NCBI GenBank assembly: GCA_031216755.1
Contig: JARUHG010000002.1
Coordinates: forward strand, 62,001-126,000
From: Lysobacter arvi
GTDB taxonomy: Bacteria > Pseudomonadota > Gammaproteobacteria > Xanthomonadales > Xanthomonadaceae
Reading direction: 5' to 3'
DNA length: 64,000 bases
Position 1 is the stretch's first letter. The number at the start of each line of letters is the position of its first letter. Position numbers and translations under genes: made by a program. The notes beneath the pieces were generated by a model. It ran no database searches. It was not told the origin of the DNA and saw only the letters and a program-made list of their open reading frames with translations. Below, in pieces: positions 27,525-36,129 of this stretch.

Positions 27525-28636
27525 CAGGTAGAGCGTCTGGTGATGTAGCGATACGACACCCACTCCGTTTCATGCGGATCGCATGCGAGCAGTTCGCCGC
27601 CGTAGCCTGCGATCAGGCGTTCCACTTCATGGCGGGGGATCCCGCGCATGATGAAGGTCGGATAGTCCGCCGGAGCATCATCGGACGACGTCGACGGGTG
27701 GGGCTCTGCCGCCACGACCATCACCTGCCTGCGAGCCGTCGGCGAGCCGCGATCGGCGAACCAGTTGACGCCTTCCTGGACGATGTCGAGTTCGAGCTCA
27801 TGTGGGCCGGGCGAGTCGGGCGCGACGACATCGACGATGACGTTGCACTCTTCACCGGGCACAAGGCGGCTTGGCATGCGGGCGCGACCGTCGTCATGCC
27901 GAATCTCGCTGCCGTGTGCGTCGTGCCAGTGATTCCCCAGGTTGATCTGATGGGTGAGGTCCTGGAGCCATTCGACAGGACTTTCGTTGCGCACGCGCGC
28001 ATGTATCCGCAAGCATTCACCGGCATGGACCTGTTCGGGCGCGTCGAAGGAGATTCGCGCGCGATGCGCGCCATCGGGAAGTCGCGTGCCGTCATTGCCA
28101 TGCGGTAGCCACTCTTCCGTCAGGTGGGACGGAATCTGGAACACCACGAAGCCGCCCGGTCGCGCGACGCGATAGAACTCCGCGATATAGCCCGCCGCCA
28201 AGGCGGGATCCATGTGCTGGAGCACGATATTGGAATACACCAGGTCGAAGGCTGCATCCGGCAGGCGCGCCAGGTCGTCGCGTGGGTTGACGATGAATTC
28301 CACGTTCGGTCGCGCGCGTGCCAGGCGACGCGCGTTTTCGACCATCGACGGTGAAATGTCGATGCCGATCACGCGATCGAACCGCATCGAAAGCGGAATG
28401 GACAGCCGACCCACACCGCACCCGAAGTCCAGGGCCGCCTGCGCGGCTGGAAGACCGCCAAGCTCATCGATATCTGCCAGCAGGCGCCGGATCTCGGCTT
28501 CACCCGTCTCCAGAAACTCGGCCACGTCCCAACGACGTCCGCGCTTTTCCGGTTCGCTGAGTACCGCCCAGAGCGGATCGATCTGCGCGAGCGTTTCCCA
28601 CGTATCTGCGACGGATTTCAGGTTCTCCGTGACCAT
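27524..28636 (-). CDS. Class I SAM-dependent methyltransferase with a large internal domain
   Basis: This 370-residue protein has a Rossmann methyltransferase core: [16 protein letters not shown] (motif I, about residue 68), [15 protein letters not shown], then [13 protein letters not shown] and GGFVVFQIP. After QIPSHL the sequence leaves the fold for about 120 residues ([30 protein letters not shown] ... [20 protein letters not shown]), which looks like a beta-sandwich. It returns at the C-terminus to [22 protein letters not shown] and [10 protein letters not shown], the usual last helix and strands of this methyltransferase type. So the domain seems inserted rather than appended. Substrate unknown. 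Translationally coupled to the macrodomain gene. Confidence 0.85.
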   Translation of the reverse strand: MVTENLKSVADTWETLAQIDPLWAVLSEPEKRGRRWDVAEFLETGEAEIRRLLADIDELGGLPAAQAALDFGCGVGRLSIPLSMRFDRVIGIDISPSMVENARRLARARPNVEFIVNPRDDLARLPDAAFDLVYSNIVLQHMDPALAAGYIAEFYRVARPGGFVVFQIPSHLTEEWLPHGNDGTRLPDGAHRARISFDAPEQVHAGECLRIHARVRNESPVEWLQDLTHQINLGNHWHDAHGSEIRHDDGRARMPSRLVPGEECNVIVDVVAPDSPGPHELELDIVQEGVNWFADRGSPTARRQVMVVAAEPHPSTSSDDAPADYPTFIMRGIPRHEVERLIAGYGGELLACDPHETEWVSYRYITRRST

Positions 28637-28698
28637 GATTCGTTTCCCTCGTGCCCGCGAAAGGAATGCCGGCGCGTGCAGCCGCCGAGCGCGTTACC

Positions 28699-29652
28699 TC
28701 ACAACGAGTTCAACCACTCATCATCCGACCCCTCGTTCACGCCCTCGAACAGGAAGGTGGAGAGGTAACGTTCGCCGGTGTCGGGCAGCATCGTGAGTAT
28801 CACCGCGCCTTCGTCTGCGTTGCGTGCGACTTCCAGGGCGGCCGCGGCGGTGGCGCCGGCGGAGATGCCGACGAACAGGCCTTCCTCCTGGGCCAGGCGC
28901 CGCGCGGTGTCGCGCGCGAGGACGTCGTCGATCGGCAGGATCGCGTCGGCGACGTCGCGGTTGAGGACCTCCGGCACGAAGTCCGGCGTCCAGCCCTGGA
29001 TCTTGTGCGGCTGCCACTCCTTGCCGGCCAGCAGCGACGCGCCTGCCGGTTCGCACGTGGTCACCCGCACGTCGGGGCGCGCGATCTTGAGCACTTCGCC
29101 CACGCCGGTGAGCGTGCCGCCCGTGCCCCAGCCGGTGACGAAGTGATCGAGGCGGCGGCCGGCGAAATCGCGCAGGATCTCCGCGGCCGTCGTCTGGCGG
29201 TGGTAGGCCGGATTGGCCGGGTTGGTGAACTGGCGGGCGAGGAACCAGCCGTGCTTTTCGGCCAGTTCGGCCGCCTTGCGCACCATGCCGCTGCCGCGCT
29301 CGGCGGCGGGGGTGAGGATCAGCTTGGCGCCGTACGCGCGCATGAGCTTGCGGCGTTCCATCGAGAACGAGTCGCTCATCACGGCCACGAACTTGTACCC
29401 GCGCGCCGCGCACACCATCGCCAGGGCGACGCCGGTATTGCCCGACGTCGCTTCCACGACGGTGTCGCCGGGCTTGAGCTGCCCGCGCGCCTCGGCGTCG
29501 AGGATGATCGCCAGCGCGAGGCGGTCCTTGACCGATCCGCCGGGGTTGAAGGCTTCGACCTTGGCGTACAGGGTCACGTGTTTCGGTGCGACGCGGTGCA
29601 GGCGGACCACCGGGGTGCGGCCGATGGTGTCGAGGATGCTGTCGTGGATCAT
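28699..29652 (-). CDS. cysK: Cysteine synthase A (O-acetylserine sulfhydrylase)
   Basis: This 317-residue PLP enzyme begins MIHDSILDTIGRTPVVRLHRV. It has the PLP Lys in NPGGSVKDRLA, the substrate loop EATSGNTGVALAMV, the phosphate-binding TGWGTGGTLTGVGE, and GLFVGISAGATAAAALE. It makes cysteine from O-acetylserine and sulfide. GGAG eight bases before the ATG at 29652 fixes the start; the longer upstream frame is not supported. The closest family member, CysM, has a different substrate loop, so CysK is the better fit. Confidence 0.94.
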   Translation of the reverse strand: MIHDSILDTIGRTPVVRLHRVAPKHVTLYAKVEAFNPGGSVKDRLALAIILDAEARGQLKPGDTVVEATSGNTGVALAMVCAARGYKFVAVMSDSFSMERRKLMRAYGAKLILTPAAERGSGMVRKAAELAEKHGWFLARQFTNPANPAYHRQTTAAEILRDFAGRRLDHFVTGWGTGGTLTGVGEVLKIARPDVRVTTCEPAGASLLAGKEWQPHKIQGWTPDFVPEVLNRDVADAILPIDDVLARDTARRLAQEEGLFVGISAGATAAAALEVARNADEGAVILTMLPDTGERYLSTFLFEGVNEGSDDEWLNSL

Positions 29653-29970
29653 GGGGAACTCCTGAGCACGGGGGCTTGAGCGCGAGGGGCCTGGAGCGGG
29701 ACGCAGGATGCGGGCGGGAGCGGCCACCGGCGGGCCGTCGCGGCCGTCCACGAGACCGTCATCGGAGAGTGCCACAGTCGGGTGTCAAATCCCGTTCGGG
29801 CCTGTCCGCAGGGCCCGGCCGCCGGTCGGGACGCGGCCTTGCGCGTTCTGGCGTCCCGGGGCGTTTGCGCAATGAGTTGTCAACCAATGGGCTACGCAGG
29901 CGTTGATGCCCGACCGCTAGAATCCCCGGGCTCAACGCGTCTCACCTCGTCAGTCCCTTCAGGCAGCCGC
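29653..29970. other. Divergent gap between cysK and the RND adaptor gene
   Basis: These 318 bases hold no supported gene. TAGAAT at 29918-29923 is a possible -10 for the adaptor gene and TTGTCA at 29877-29882 a possible -35-like element, but they are not correctly spaced relative to each other. No operator palindrome stands out. Confidence 0.4.
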
Positions 29971-31092
29971 ATGCGACCTTGTTCCAGATTCAGTTTTCGC
30001 GCTCTCCGTGCCGGCGTCGTGCTGGCCCTCGTCGGCGCGATCGTCGCATGCGGCAGCAATGGCGCCGAACCGCGCAAGGACGGCGGCGAGCGCCCGATTC
30101 CCGTCACCACGCAGCAGGTCCGGATGCAGCCCTTCAGCGACACGCTGCTGGCGCTGGGCAACGTGAAGGCGCGCGAATCGATCACCGTGACCGCCAAGGT
30201 CAGCGAAACCGTGCAGCAGGTGCATTTCGAAAGCGGCGACGTGGTGGCCGCCGGCGCACCGCTGGTGACGCTCACCGGCCGCCAGCAGCAGGCCGCGTTC
30301 GAGCAGGCGCAGGCGACCGCGAACGAGGCCGAACGCCTCTACCAGCGCCAGCGCGAACTTGCCGACCGGCAACTCGTCGCGCGCGCAACGCTGGATACGC
30401 AACTGGCCCTTCGCGACGCCGCGCGTGCGCGCGTGGAGCAGATGCGCGCCGACATCGGCGACCGCGTGATCCGTGCGCCGTTCGGCGGCGTGCTCGGCAT
30501 CCGCCAGGTCAGTCCCGGCGCGCTGGTGCAGCCGGGCACGGCGATCGCCACGCTCGACGACACCGCGCGCGTCTACGTCGATTTCCCGGTGCCGGAGGCG
30601 ATGATCGCCACGCTCGGCGTCGGCCAGCGGGTCGCCGGCACCAGCACCGCCTACCCGGGACGCAAATTCGAAGGGCAGGTGAGCACGATCGATGCGCGCG
30701 TCGACGAAGCCACGCGCTCGGTCGTCGTGCGCGGCGATTTCGCCAACCCCGACCGCGCGCTGCGCCCCGGCATGCTGTTGCAGGTCACGCTGTCGCGTCC
30801 GGAACGGCAGGCCCTGCTGGTGCCGGAAATCGCCATCGTGCAGGTCGGCACCGATTCGTTCGTCTATCGCGTCAAGCCCGATTCGTCGGTCGAGCGCGTG
30901 GACGTGAAGGTCGGCAGTCGCCGCGACGGCCTGGCCGAAATCGCCGAAGGGCTGAAGGCCGGCGATCGCATCGTCGTCGACGGCACCGGCAAGCTGCGCG
31001 TGGGGGCGCGCATCGTCGACGCGGCCGGCGACCAGGCGCCGGCAGGCGAGGTCGGCGCCGCTTCCAGGAACGGCACGGCCAAGGCCGGCTGA
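29971..31092 (+). CDS. RND efflux periplasmic adaptor, lipoprotein
   Basis: This 373-residue membrane-fusion protein begins MRPCSRFSFRALRAG with a lipobox VGAIVAC (Cys 27). The order of elements is typical: first barrel/lipoyl strands (ALGNVKARESITVTAKVSETVQQVHFESGDVVAAG), an alpha-hairpin (FEQAQATANEAERLYQRQRELADRQLVARATLD), the second lipoyl half (APFGGVLGIRQVSPGALVQPGTAIATL), a beta-barrel and a membrane-proximal domain. It links the inner-membrane pump encoded next to an outer-membrane channel. No outer-membrane factor gene is adjacent, so a TolC-like protein encoded elsewhere is expected. Confidence 0.93.
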   Translation: MRPCSRFSFRALRAGVVLALVGAIVACGSNGAEPRKDGGERPIPVTTQQVRMQPFSDTLLALGNVKARESITVTAKVSETVQQVHFESGDVVAAGAPLVTLTGRQQQAAFEQAQATANEAERLYQRQRELADRQLVARATLDTQLALRDAARARVEQMRADIGDRVIRAPFGGVLGIRQVSPGALVQPGTAIATLDDTARVYVDFPVPEAMIATLGVGQRVAGTSTAYPGRKFEGQVSTIDARVDEATRSVVVRGDFANPDRALRPGMLLQVTLSRPERQALLVPEIAIVQVGTDSFVYRVKPDSSVERVDVKVGSRRDGLAEIAEGLKAGDRIVVDGTGKLRVGARIVDAAGDQAPAGEVGAASRNGTAKAG

Positions 31093-31095
31093 ACG

Positions 31096-31180
31096 TCAGA
31101 AGTGAGCGGGAGGAGTGAGAAGTGAGCGAGAGGACCTCGTCGCACCACGCACCCGCCGCTTCCCGCTCCTCACGCCCCTA
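31096..31180. repeat. AGAAGTGAGCG repeat in the adaptor-pump gap
   Basis: AGAAGTGAGCG occurs at 31098-31108 and again at 31118-31128. GAGCGGGAGGAGTGAG is faced by a near-inverse CGCTTCCCGCTCCTCAC at about 31156-31174. The same sequence family appears near 40182 and 54900. Confidence 0.6.
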
Positions 31181-31191
31181 CAGGTAACGCC

Positions 31192-34100
31192 ATGAACCTG
31201 TCCGACCTCTCGATCCGCCGCCCCGTGTTCGCCACGGTGATGAGCCTGCTGATCATCGTGCTCGGCGTGATGGCGTTCTCGCGCCTCACGTTGCGCGAAC
31301 TGCCGGCGATCGACCCGCCCATCGTGTCGGTCGACGTGAACTATCCCGGCGCCTCGGCGGCGGTGGTGGAAACGCGCATCACGCAGATCCTGGAAGACGC
31401 ACTGGCCGGCATCGAGGGCATCGAGACCATCGAATCGCGCAGCGTCAACGGCCGCGCGGCCATCAGCATCGAATTCACCCTCAACCGCGAGATCGAGGCC
31501 GCTGCCAACGACGTGCGCGACGCGGTCAGCCGCGTGCTCGATCGCATGCCGGAGGAAGCCGATCCGCCGGAGGTGGAGAAGGTCGAATCCGACGCCGATC
31601 CGATCCTGTGGCTGAACATGAGCTCCACGCGCATGGACACGCTGCAGCTGTCCGACTACGCAGAACGCTACGTGGTCGACCGCCTGTCGTCCGTCGACGG
31701 CGTCGCGCAGGTGCGCATCGGCGGCCAGCAGCGCTATGCGATGCGCATCTGGCTCGACCGCGACGCGCTCGCCGCGCGCGGCATCACCGTCAACGAAGTG
31801 GAGAACGCGCTGGAAGCGGAAAACGTCGAGCTTCCGGCCGGCCGCATCGAATCCAACGCGCGCGACTTCACGCTGCGCGTGGCGCGCAGTTACCAGAAGC
31901 CGGAAGACTTCGCGCAGATTCCGCTGGGCAAGGGCGCCGACGGCTACGTCGTGCGCCTGGGCGACGTGTCGCGCATCGAGCTGGCCTCCGCCGAGCGCCG
32001 CGCCTACTACCGCAGCAACGGCGAACCGAACATCGGCCTGGGCATTGTCAAGACCTCGACCGCGAACAGCCTCGACGTCGCGCGCGCGGTGCGCGAGGAA
32101 GCCGGGAAGGTGCAGAAGACGCTGCCCGAAGGCACGAAGATCTTCGTCGCCTTCGACACCACCATCTTCATCGAGTCCGCCGTCGAACGCGTGTACCACA
32201 CGCTGATCGAAGCGATCGTGCTGGTGCTGGTGGTGATCTGGCTGTTCCTCGGCAGTTTCCGCGCCGCATTGATTCCGGCCGTCACGGTGCCGGTCTGCCT
32301 GATCGCCGCGTTCATCCCGCTGTACCTGTTCGGTTTCTCGATCAACCTGCTGACCTTGCTGGCGCTCGTGCTCGCGATCGGCCTGGTGGTCGACGATGCG
32401 ATCGTGGTGCTGGAGAACATCCAGCGACGCACGGACCTGGGCGAACCGCGCCTGGTCGCCGCCAAGCGCGGCACGCAGCAGGTGGCGTTCGCGGTGATCG
32501 CGACCACCGCCGTGCTGGTGGCGGTGTTCCTGCCGGTCGGCTTCATGGAAGGCAATACGGGGCGCCTGTTCCGCGAGTTGTCCGTCGCGCTCGCCGGTGC
32601 GGTCGCCATTTCGGCCTTCGTCGCGCTGACGCTGACGCCGATGATGTCCTCCAAGCTCGTGCGTCCGCACAGCCAGGAGAAATCCAACGTCGTGCACCGC
32701 TGGGTGAACGCGCGCCTGGACGCTGTCACCGCGCGCTATCGCGGGCTGCTCTCGCGCACGACCGGGCTGGCGACGTCGAAGATCTGGCTGCTCGTCGTCG
32801 GCGTCATGCTCGCCACGATGATCGTCACCGGCTTGCTGCTCAAGCTGGTGCCGTCCGAACTCGCGCCGGCCGAAGACCGCGGTTCGTTCCAGATCACCAT
32901 CCAGGGACCGGAAGGCGCAGGCTTCGATTACACCGTCGGCCAGGTGCAGCAGGTCGAGAAGATCGTCGCCGCGCACACCGGCGAAGGCCAGACGATCCAG
33001 CGCTACAACCCGCGCGTGCCGGGCGGTTTCGGTGCGAGCGAGGAAATGCACACCGGGCGCATCGCGGTGTTCCTGCAGGACTGGAAGGAGCGCGACATCT
33101 CCACCGCCGACGTCGCCGATTCGCTGCGCGCCGAGCTGGGCAGGCTGCCCGGCGTGCGCGCGATGCCGCAGGTGTCCGGCGGCCTGGTGCGCTCGCGCGG
33201 CCAGCCGATCAACATCGTGCTCGGCGGCCCGGAGTACGCCGAACTCGCGCAATGGCGCGACAAGCTCATCGCGAAGATGGAAGCCAACCCGGGCTTCTTC
33301 TCGGTGGATTCGGATTACAAGGAAACGCGCCCGCAGATGCGCGTGGAGATCGACCGCCAGCGCGCGGCCGACCTCGGCGTGCCGGTGACCGACATCGGCC
33401 ACGCGCTGGAAACCATGATGGGCAGCCGCCGCGTCACGACGTTCGTGCAGAACGGCGAGGAATACGACGTGATCGTGCAGTCCGACCGCGAACTGCGCGC
33501 CTCGCCGGAAGACCTCGCGGCGATCCAGGTGCGTTCGCGCGACGGCGGACTGATCCCGCTGTCGAACCTGGTGACGCTGCGCGAACTGGCCGAGCCCGGC
33601 AGCCTCAACCGCTTCAACCGCCTGCGCGCGATCACCATCAGCGCCGGCCTCACGCCGGGCTATCCGATGGGCGAGGCCATCGGCTGGCTCGAGGACAGCG
33701 TGCGTGCCGAACTGCCCGACCACGCGCAGATCGACTGGAAGGGCGAATCGCGCGAATACATCCAGGCCGGCGGCACGGTGCTGCTCACCTTCACGCTGGC
33801 GCTGCTGGTGGTGTACCTGGTGCTCGCCGCGCAGTTCGAAAGCTTCATCCATCCGTTCGTGATCATGCTGACCGTGCCGCTGGGCGTGCTCGGCGCCCTC
33901 ATCGGCCTGGCGGTGACGGGCGGCACGCTCAACCTGTTCAGCCAGATCGGCATCGTCATGCTCGTGGGCCTGGCGGCGAAGAACGGCATCCTGATCGTCG
34001 AGTTCGCCAACCAGCTTCGCGATGAAGGCCGCAGCATCCGCGAGGCGATCGTCGAGTCGTCGTCGGTGCGTCTGCGCCCGATCCTGATGACCTCCATCGC

Positions 34101-34332
34101 GACCGTCGTCGGCGCCATTCCGCTGGTGCTCGCGGGCGGCCCGGGCTCGGCGAGCCGCGCGACCATCGGCATCGTGGTGATCTTCGGCGTCGCGTTCTCG
34201 ACGCTGCTGTCGCTGTTCGTCGTGCCGGCGTTCTACGTGCTGCTCGCGAAGTACACGCGCTCGCCCGAAGCGGTCGGCCAGGAACTGGAGAAGCTGGAAG
34301 CGAGCACGCCGTCGGTGGGCGGGCACGCCTGA
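31192..34332 (+). CDS. RND inner-membrane efflux transporter (HAE1/AcrB-type)
   Basis: This 1046-residue pump begins MNLSDLSIRRPVFATVMSLLIIVLG. The first large periplasmic loop (PPIVSVDVNYPGASAAVVETRI) is followed by a membrane bundle with the proton-relay aspartates in AIGLVVDDAIVVLENIQRR, a second periplasmic loop, and a second bundle containing VMLVGLAAKNGILIVEFANQLRDEG. Twelve membrane helices are expected. It uses proton influx to export hydrophobic or amphipathic compounds with the adaptor encoded 99 bases upstream. Substrate unknown. Confidence 0.95.
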   Translation: MNLSDLSIRRPVFATVMSLLIIVLGVMAFSRLTLRELPAIDPPIVSVDVNYPGASAAVVETRITQILEDALAGIEGIETIESRSVNGRAAISIEFTLNREIEAAANDVRDAVSRVLDRMPEEADPPEVEKVESDADPILWLNMSSTRMDTLQLSDYAERYVVDRLSSVDGVAQVRIGGQQRYAMRIWLDRDALAARGITVNEVENALEAENVELPAGRIESNARDFTLRVARSYQKPEDFAQIPLGKGADGYVVRLGDVSRIELASAERRAYYRSNGEPNIGLGIVKTSTANSLDVARAVREEAGKVQKTLPEGTKIFVAFDTTIFIESAVERVYHTLIEAIVLVLVVIWLFLGSFRAALIPAVTVPVCLIAAFIPLYLFGFSINLLTLLALVLAIGLVVDDAIVVLENIQRRTDLGEPRLVAAKRGTQQVAFAVIATTAVLVAVFLPVGFMEGNTGRLFRELSVALAGAVAISAFVALTLTPMMSSKLVRPHSQEKSNVVHRWVNARLDAVTARYRGLLSRTTGLATSKIWLLVVGVMLATMIVTGLLLKLVPSELAPAEDRGSFQITIQGPEGAGFDYTVGQVQQVEKIVAAHTGEGQTIQRYNPRVPGGFGASEEMHTGRIAVFLQDWKERDISTADVADSLRAELGRLPGVRAMPQVSGGLVRSRGQPINIVLGGPEYAELAQWRDKLIAKMEANPGFFSVDSDYKETRPQMRVEIDRQRAADLGVPVTDIGHALETMMGSRRVTTFVQNGEEYDVIVQSDRELRASPEDLAAIQVRSRDGGLIPLSNLVTLRELAEPGSLNRFNRLRAITISAGLTPGYPMGEAIGWLEDSVRAELPDHAQIDWKGESREYIQAGGTVLLTFTLALLVVYLVLAAQFESFIHPFVIMLTVPLGVLGALIGLAVTGGTLNLFSQIGIVMLVGLAAKNGILIVEFANQLRDEGRSIREAIVESSSVRLRPILMTSIATVVGAIPLVLAGGPGSASRATIGIVVIFGVAFSTLLSLFVVPAFYVLLAKYTRSPEAVGQELEKLEASTPSVGGHA

Positions 34333-34347
34333 TGCGCCTTCCGCGTT

Positions 34348-34422
34348 TGCAGCCCTGGTAAGCGCAGCGCCCCGGGTCGAACGTTGCGGCCCCAGTTCCC
34401 CGGTGCAGACTTCGCCTTGCCC
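34348..34422 (+). repeat. Dispersed repeat, copy 1
   Basis: The gap after the RND gene contains GCAGCCC-GG-AAGCG-AGCGC followed by GAACGTTGC, CCCCGGTGC and a CGCCTTGCCCGGG-type end. The same string in the same order, with scattered mismatches, lies in reverse orientation at 40345-40412. This supports a mobile or dispersed intergenic repeat. Confidence 0.65.
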
Positions 34423-34491
34423 GGGTTACGAAGGCGGGGCCCCTGAACGGCGCGTTCCGCCACGGAACGCTCGGGCGGTTAACCTGTGCGC

Positions 34492-35061
34492 ATGCCCGCC
34501 CTGGCCCCCAGTTCCCGCTTCGAATCCGAGCGCCTCGCCGGCGAGGGCTTCGTGCTGCGCACGTGGCGCCGGTCGGACCTGGAATCGCTGCTGCACCACG
34601 CCGACGACGCGCAGGTCGTGCGTGGCCTGAGCAGCCGTTTCCCGCATCCGTACACGCGACGCGACGGCGAGCGCTTCCTGGCAGGCGAAGTCGTCGATCT
34701 CGACGATCCGGTGTTCGCCATCGAGATCGACGGACAGGCCTGTGGCGGCATCGCCGCGCGTCCTGGCGACGACGGACGCGGGCAATCGGCGGAGCTGGGT
34801 TACTGGCTCGGCCGTTCGTTGTGGGGCCGCGGGCTGATGACGCGCGTGGTCGCGCTGTACGCCCCCTGGGTGATGCAGCGCCTGGCGCTGTTCCGCCTGC
34901 AGGCGACGGTGCTCGACTTCAACGCCGCCTCCGCGCGCGTGCTGCTGAAGAACGGTTTCATCGAAGAGGGCGTCGCGCGCTGCGCCCTCGTGAAAGAAGG
35001 CGAACCGCACGATCTGCGCGTGTTCGCCAGGACGAGAAGGAGTCTGTGTGACGCACCGTGA
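34492..35061 (+). CDS. GNAT N-acetyltransferase, RimJ/RimL-like
   Basis: This 189-residue acetyltransferase begins MPALAPSSRFESERLAGEGFVLRTWRRSDLE. It has the acetyl-CoA fold regions AELGYWLGRSLWGRGLMTRVVALYAPWV and LQATVLDFNAASARVLLKNGFIEEGVAR, typical of the RimJ/RimL subgroup that acetylates N-terminal or small-molecule amines. A GTG six bases upstream is an alternative start. The gene ends inside the start of the RNA methylase gene, overlapping by 14 bases in another frame, so the two are probably one transcript. Confidence 0.88.
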   Translation: MPALAPSSRFESERLAGEGFVLRTWRRSDLESLLHHADDAQVVRGLSSRFPHPYTRRDGERFLAGEVVDLDDPVFAIEIDGQACGGIAARPGDDGRGQSAELGYWLGRSLWGRGLMTRVVALYAPWVMQRLALFRLQATVLDFNAASARVLLKNGFIEEGVARCALVKEGEPHDLRVFARTRRSLCDAP

Positions 35062-36037
35062 TCCCCCCAGCCGCCCGCCTCGCGGGCCACGTCCGCCCGG
35101 CCCGCCTTCGCGCGATGCAGCGTCGCCGTGGGGCGGCACCCACGTGCGCAGCCGCAAGGAACGTTTCGAGGAACACGGCGCGCGCTTCCGCCGCGACCGC
35201 GCCGCGCAGGAGTCGCGCGGCGCCGGCGTGCCGCATTCGCACGACGCGCGCACGCACGAAGGCGAGCACGACATCGAACACGCGCCGCATCCCGCGCGCG
35301 AACGCCGCGGCGCGGAGCTGCGCCTGTACGGCCTCAACGCGATCAATGCGGTGTTCTCGCGGCGCCCCAACGCGATCCGCAAGCTGTACCTCGCCGAAGC
35401 GCGCATTCCGGCGCTGCAACCGCTGTTGAAGTGGTGCGTCGCCAACCGCGTGGGCTATCGCGTCGTCGACGAGCTCGATCTGCACAAGCTCGCCTCCAGC
35501 AGCCATCACGAAGGCGTCGTCGCCGACGTGCTGCGCGAGGAACCGTTGGCGTTGTCGACGTGGTTGCGCGACCTGCCGTCCGGCCCGCAATGCGCGATCT
35601 GGCTCGATGGCGTCGGCAACCCGCACAACTTCGGCGCGATCCTGCGTTCGGCCGCGCATTTCGGCGTGTCGGCGATCCTGTTGCCGAAGCATTCGACGCT
35701 GTCGCTGTCCGGCGCCGCCGCACGCGTGGCCGAAGGCGGCGCGGAAGCGGTACCGCTCGTGCGCCTGGGCCGCGACGACAACGCCATCGCGCAGCTGCGC
35801 GGCGCAGGGTTCACGCTCGCCGCGACCGTGGTGCAGGGCGGCAGCGACGTCTTCGCCACGCCCTTGCCCGAGCGCACGATCTACGTGCTCGGCGCCGAAG
35901 GCGAGGGCATGGATCGCGAACTCGCCGCCGCATGCGACCTGCGTCTGTCGATCCCCGGCACGGGGCTGGTGGAAAGCCTCAACGTGGCGTCAGCTGCGGC
36001 GGTGCTGCTGGCGGCGTGGAAGGCGAAGCGGGGGTGA
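35048..36037 (+). CDS. TrmH/RlmB-family 2'-O-ribose RNA methyltransferase
   Basis: This 329-residue SPOUT enzyme starts with GTG at 35048 after GAAGGAG. A basic, low-complexity N-terminus (about 90 residues rich in Arg, Pro and His) precedes the substrate-binding domain (RLYGLNAINAVFSRRPNAIRKLYLAE). The knotted catalytic domain follows with its three motifs: LDGVGNPHNFGAILRSAAHFG, YVLGAEGEGMD, and SIPGTGLVESLNVASAAAVLL. It methylates the ribose of rRNA or tRNA; the target is not clear. The basic tail may aid RNA binding and is longer than in E. coli RlmB. Confidence 0.93.
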   Translation: MTHRDPPSRPPRGPRPPGPPSRDAASPWGGTHVRSRKERFEEHGARFRRDRAAQESRGAGVPHSHDARTHEGEHDIEHAPHPARERRGAELRLYGLNAINAVFSRRPNAIRKLYLAEARIPALQPLLKWCVANRVGYRVVDELDLHKLASSSHHEGVVADVLREEPLALSTWLRDLPSGPQCAIWLDGVGNPHNFGAILRSAAHFGVSAILLPKHSTLSLSGAAARVAEGGAEAVPLVRLGRDDNAIAQLRGAGFTLAATVVQGGSDVFATPLPERTIYVLGAEGEGMDRELAAACDLRLSIPGTGLVESLNVASAAAVLLAAWKAKRG

Positions 36038-36129
36038 GCGTTCGGCGGGTGCCCTGGGTACTGCCGACGTTGCGGACGGGTTGTCCTGCTAGTGCGGTCG
36101 TAGTTCCCCCGTCACGCCCCGGCCGCGGA

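Noticed and set aside
31096-34326. 1076-codon open frame on the minus strand
   Set aside because: Exactly opposite the RND pump gene, which has all expected motifs; the opposite frame is low-complexity His/Arg/Asp.
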